Shown: in pieces, positions 50,632-50,823 of the stretch | Position numbering within the stretch: position 1 is the stretch's first letter | Layout of the letters: each line of letters opens with the position of its first letter | Assembly (NCBI GenBank): GCA_030041175.1 | Contig: JASHOK010000040.1 | Location: 1-50,823 of the forward strand | Length of the DNA stretch: 50,823 bases | DNA from: Thermoplasmata archaeon | GTDB taxonomy: Archaea > Thermoplasmatota > Thermoplasmata > Lutacidiplasmatales > UBA184 | Direction of reading: 5' to 3' | Made by a program: the position numbers and the translations under genes | The notes under the pieces: generated by a model | Databases searched by the model: none | The model's input: the letters and a program-made list of their open reading frames with translations, nothing else | Told to the model about the DNA's origin: nothing

Positions 50632-50823
50632 ATGGCGCAGGGATTGTCCAAGCGGATCAAGAGCCTCCAGTTCGCCTTCCTGTCGCCGGACGAGATCCGG
50701 CGGATGAATGCGGTCAAGGTCATCACGGCCGACACGTACGACGACGACGGCTATCCGATCGAGATGGGTCTCATGGACCTCCACCTCGGCGTCATCGAGC
50801 CGAACCTGCGGTGCCGGACCTGC
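50632..50823 (+). CDS. rpoA1: DNA-directed RNA polymerase subunit A' (partial, runs off the window)
   Basis: The first 64 codons of RpoA', the N-terminal part of the largest subunit. The start MAQGLSKRIKSLQFAFLSPDEIRRM is typical, and the window ends inside the first zinc motif (LRCRTC). ATG 50632 has GGAGGG upstream and lies 11 nt after the rpoB stop. The rest of the gene is outside the window. Confidence 0.93.
   Translation, partial: MAQGLSKRIKSLQFAFLSPDEIRRMNAVKVITADTYDDDGYPIEMGLMDLHLGVIEPNLRCRTC

Noticed and set aside
1-50823. CRISPR array, insertion sequence or prophage
   Set aside because: No regularly spaced repeats, transposase, integrase, terminal inverted repeats or phage structural genes were seen on reading through both strands.

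Overview
The window is a gene-dense, GC-rich (roughly two-thirds G+C by eye) piece of an archaeal chromosome. Archaeal markers run through it: the L18e-L13-S9-RpoN ribosomal/polymerase cluster, a Cdc48-type double AAA ATPase, a 20S proteasome beta subunit beside the KH/beta-CASP nuclease aCPSF1, a KEOPS Cgi121 subunit, archaeal-type AlaRS, UPF0147, PurS, and RpoH-RpoB-RpoA' with an unsplit RpoB. High GC, unsplit RpoB, large PKD-type surface proteins and bacterial-type MutS/MutL and FolC fit a member of the Thermoplasmatota best; this placement is inference. Many starts lie 24-28 nt from a TATA-like box, so leaderless transcripts look common.

Layout. 1-1624: L18e, L13, S9 and RpoN with overlapping starts. 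1615-5900 (minus): a membrane-anchored exported protein and a 1129-residue surface protein. 6036-8258 (minus): Cdc48 ATPase with a proteasome-docking tail. 8548-11758: two zinc-finger proteins (one with FYVE-like Cys spacing behind two membrane helices), an NAD(P)-binding epimerase-like protein and a membrane-anchored FAM173-like methyltransferase. 11896-14044 (plus): a protein with an apparent C-terminal duplication, an ETHE1-like metallo-beta-lactamase hydrolase and Cgi121. 14086-14364: tRNA-Gly(TCC), interrupted by an intron, and tRNA-Ser(TGA). 14444-18804: mutS-mutL. 18801-21547 (minus): glycosyltransferase and phosphodiesterase-type hydrolase. 21572-24216 (minus): psmB then aCPSF1. 24372-27906: sdhA-sdhB-CCG subunit. 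27951-30678: TMEM175-like channel facing a three-gene minus cluster (RHH protein, MCM-tail protein, small zinc protein). 30732-32140 (minus): purE-guaA. 32226-32903: polyprenol-kinase-like membrane protein. 32920-45273 (minus): a long run with GvpD-like ATPase, alaS, nth, folC, methylmalonyl-CoA mutase, methyltransferase, dph6, purL and purS. 45435-50823 (plus): a small orphan gene, RAM-domain protein, UPF0147, a tRNA-Lys(TTT) with two introns, rpoH, rpoB and the start of rpoA1.

The most striking signal is in the tRNA genes. tRNA-Lys has inserts in both the D loop and the T loop, and tRNA-Gly has one in the T loop. Each insert folds into a bulge-helix-bulge (BHB) whose predicted cuts restore a standard tRNA. 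None is at the usual 37/38 site. Other points worth checking are a four-cysteine insert in RpoB, a FYVE-like finger on a membrane protein, an MCM-like C-terminal module without the helicase core, and a soluble-looking SdhA-SdhB-CCG set.

Functionally the window mixes information processing (transcription, translation, tRNA modification, mismatch and base-excision repair), protein quality control (Cdc48 and the proteasome), purine synthesis (PurE, PurL, PurS, GuaA) and central carbon metabolism (fumarate/succinate and methylmalonyl-CoA). No CRISPR array, insertion sequence or prophage was seen.
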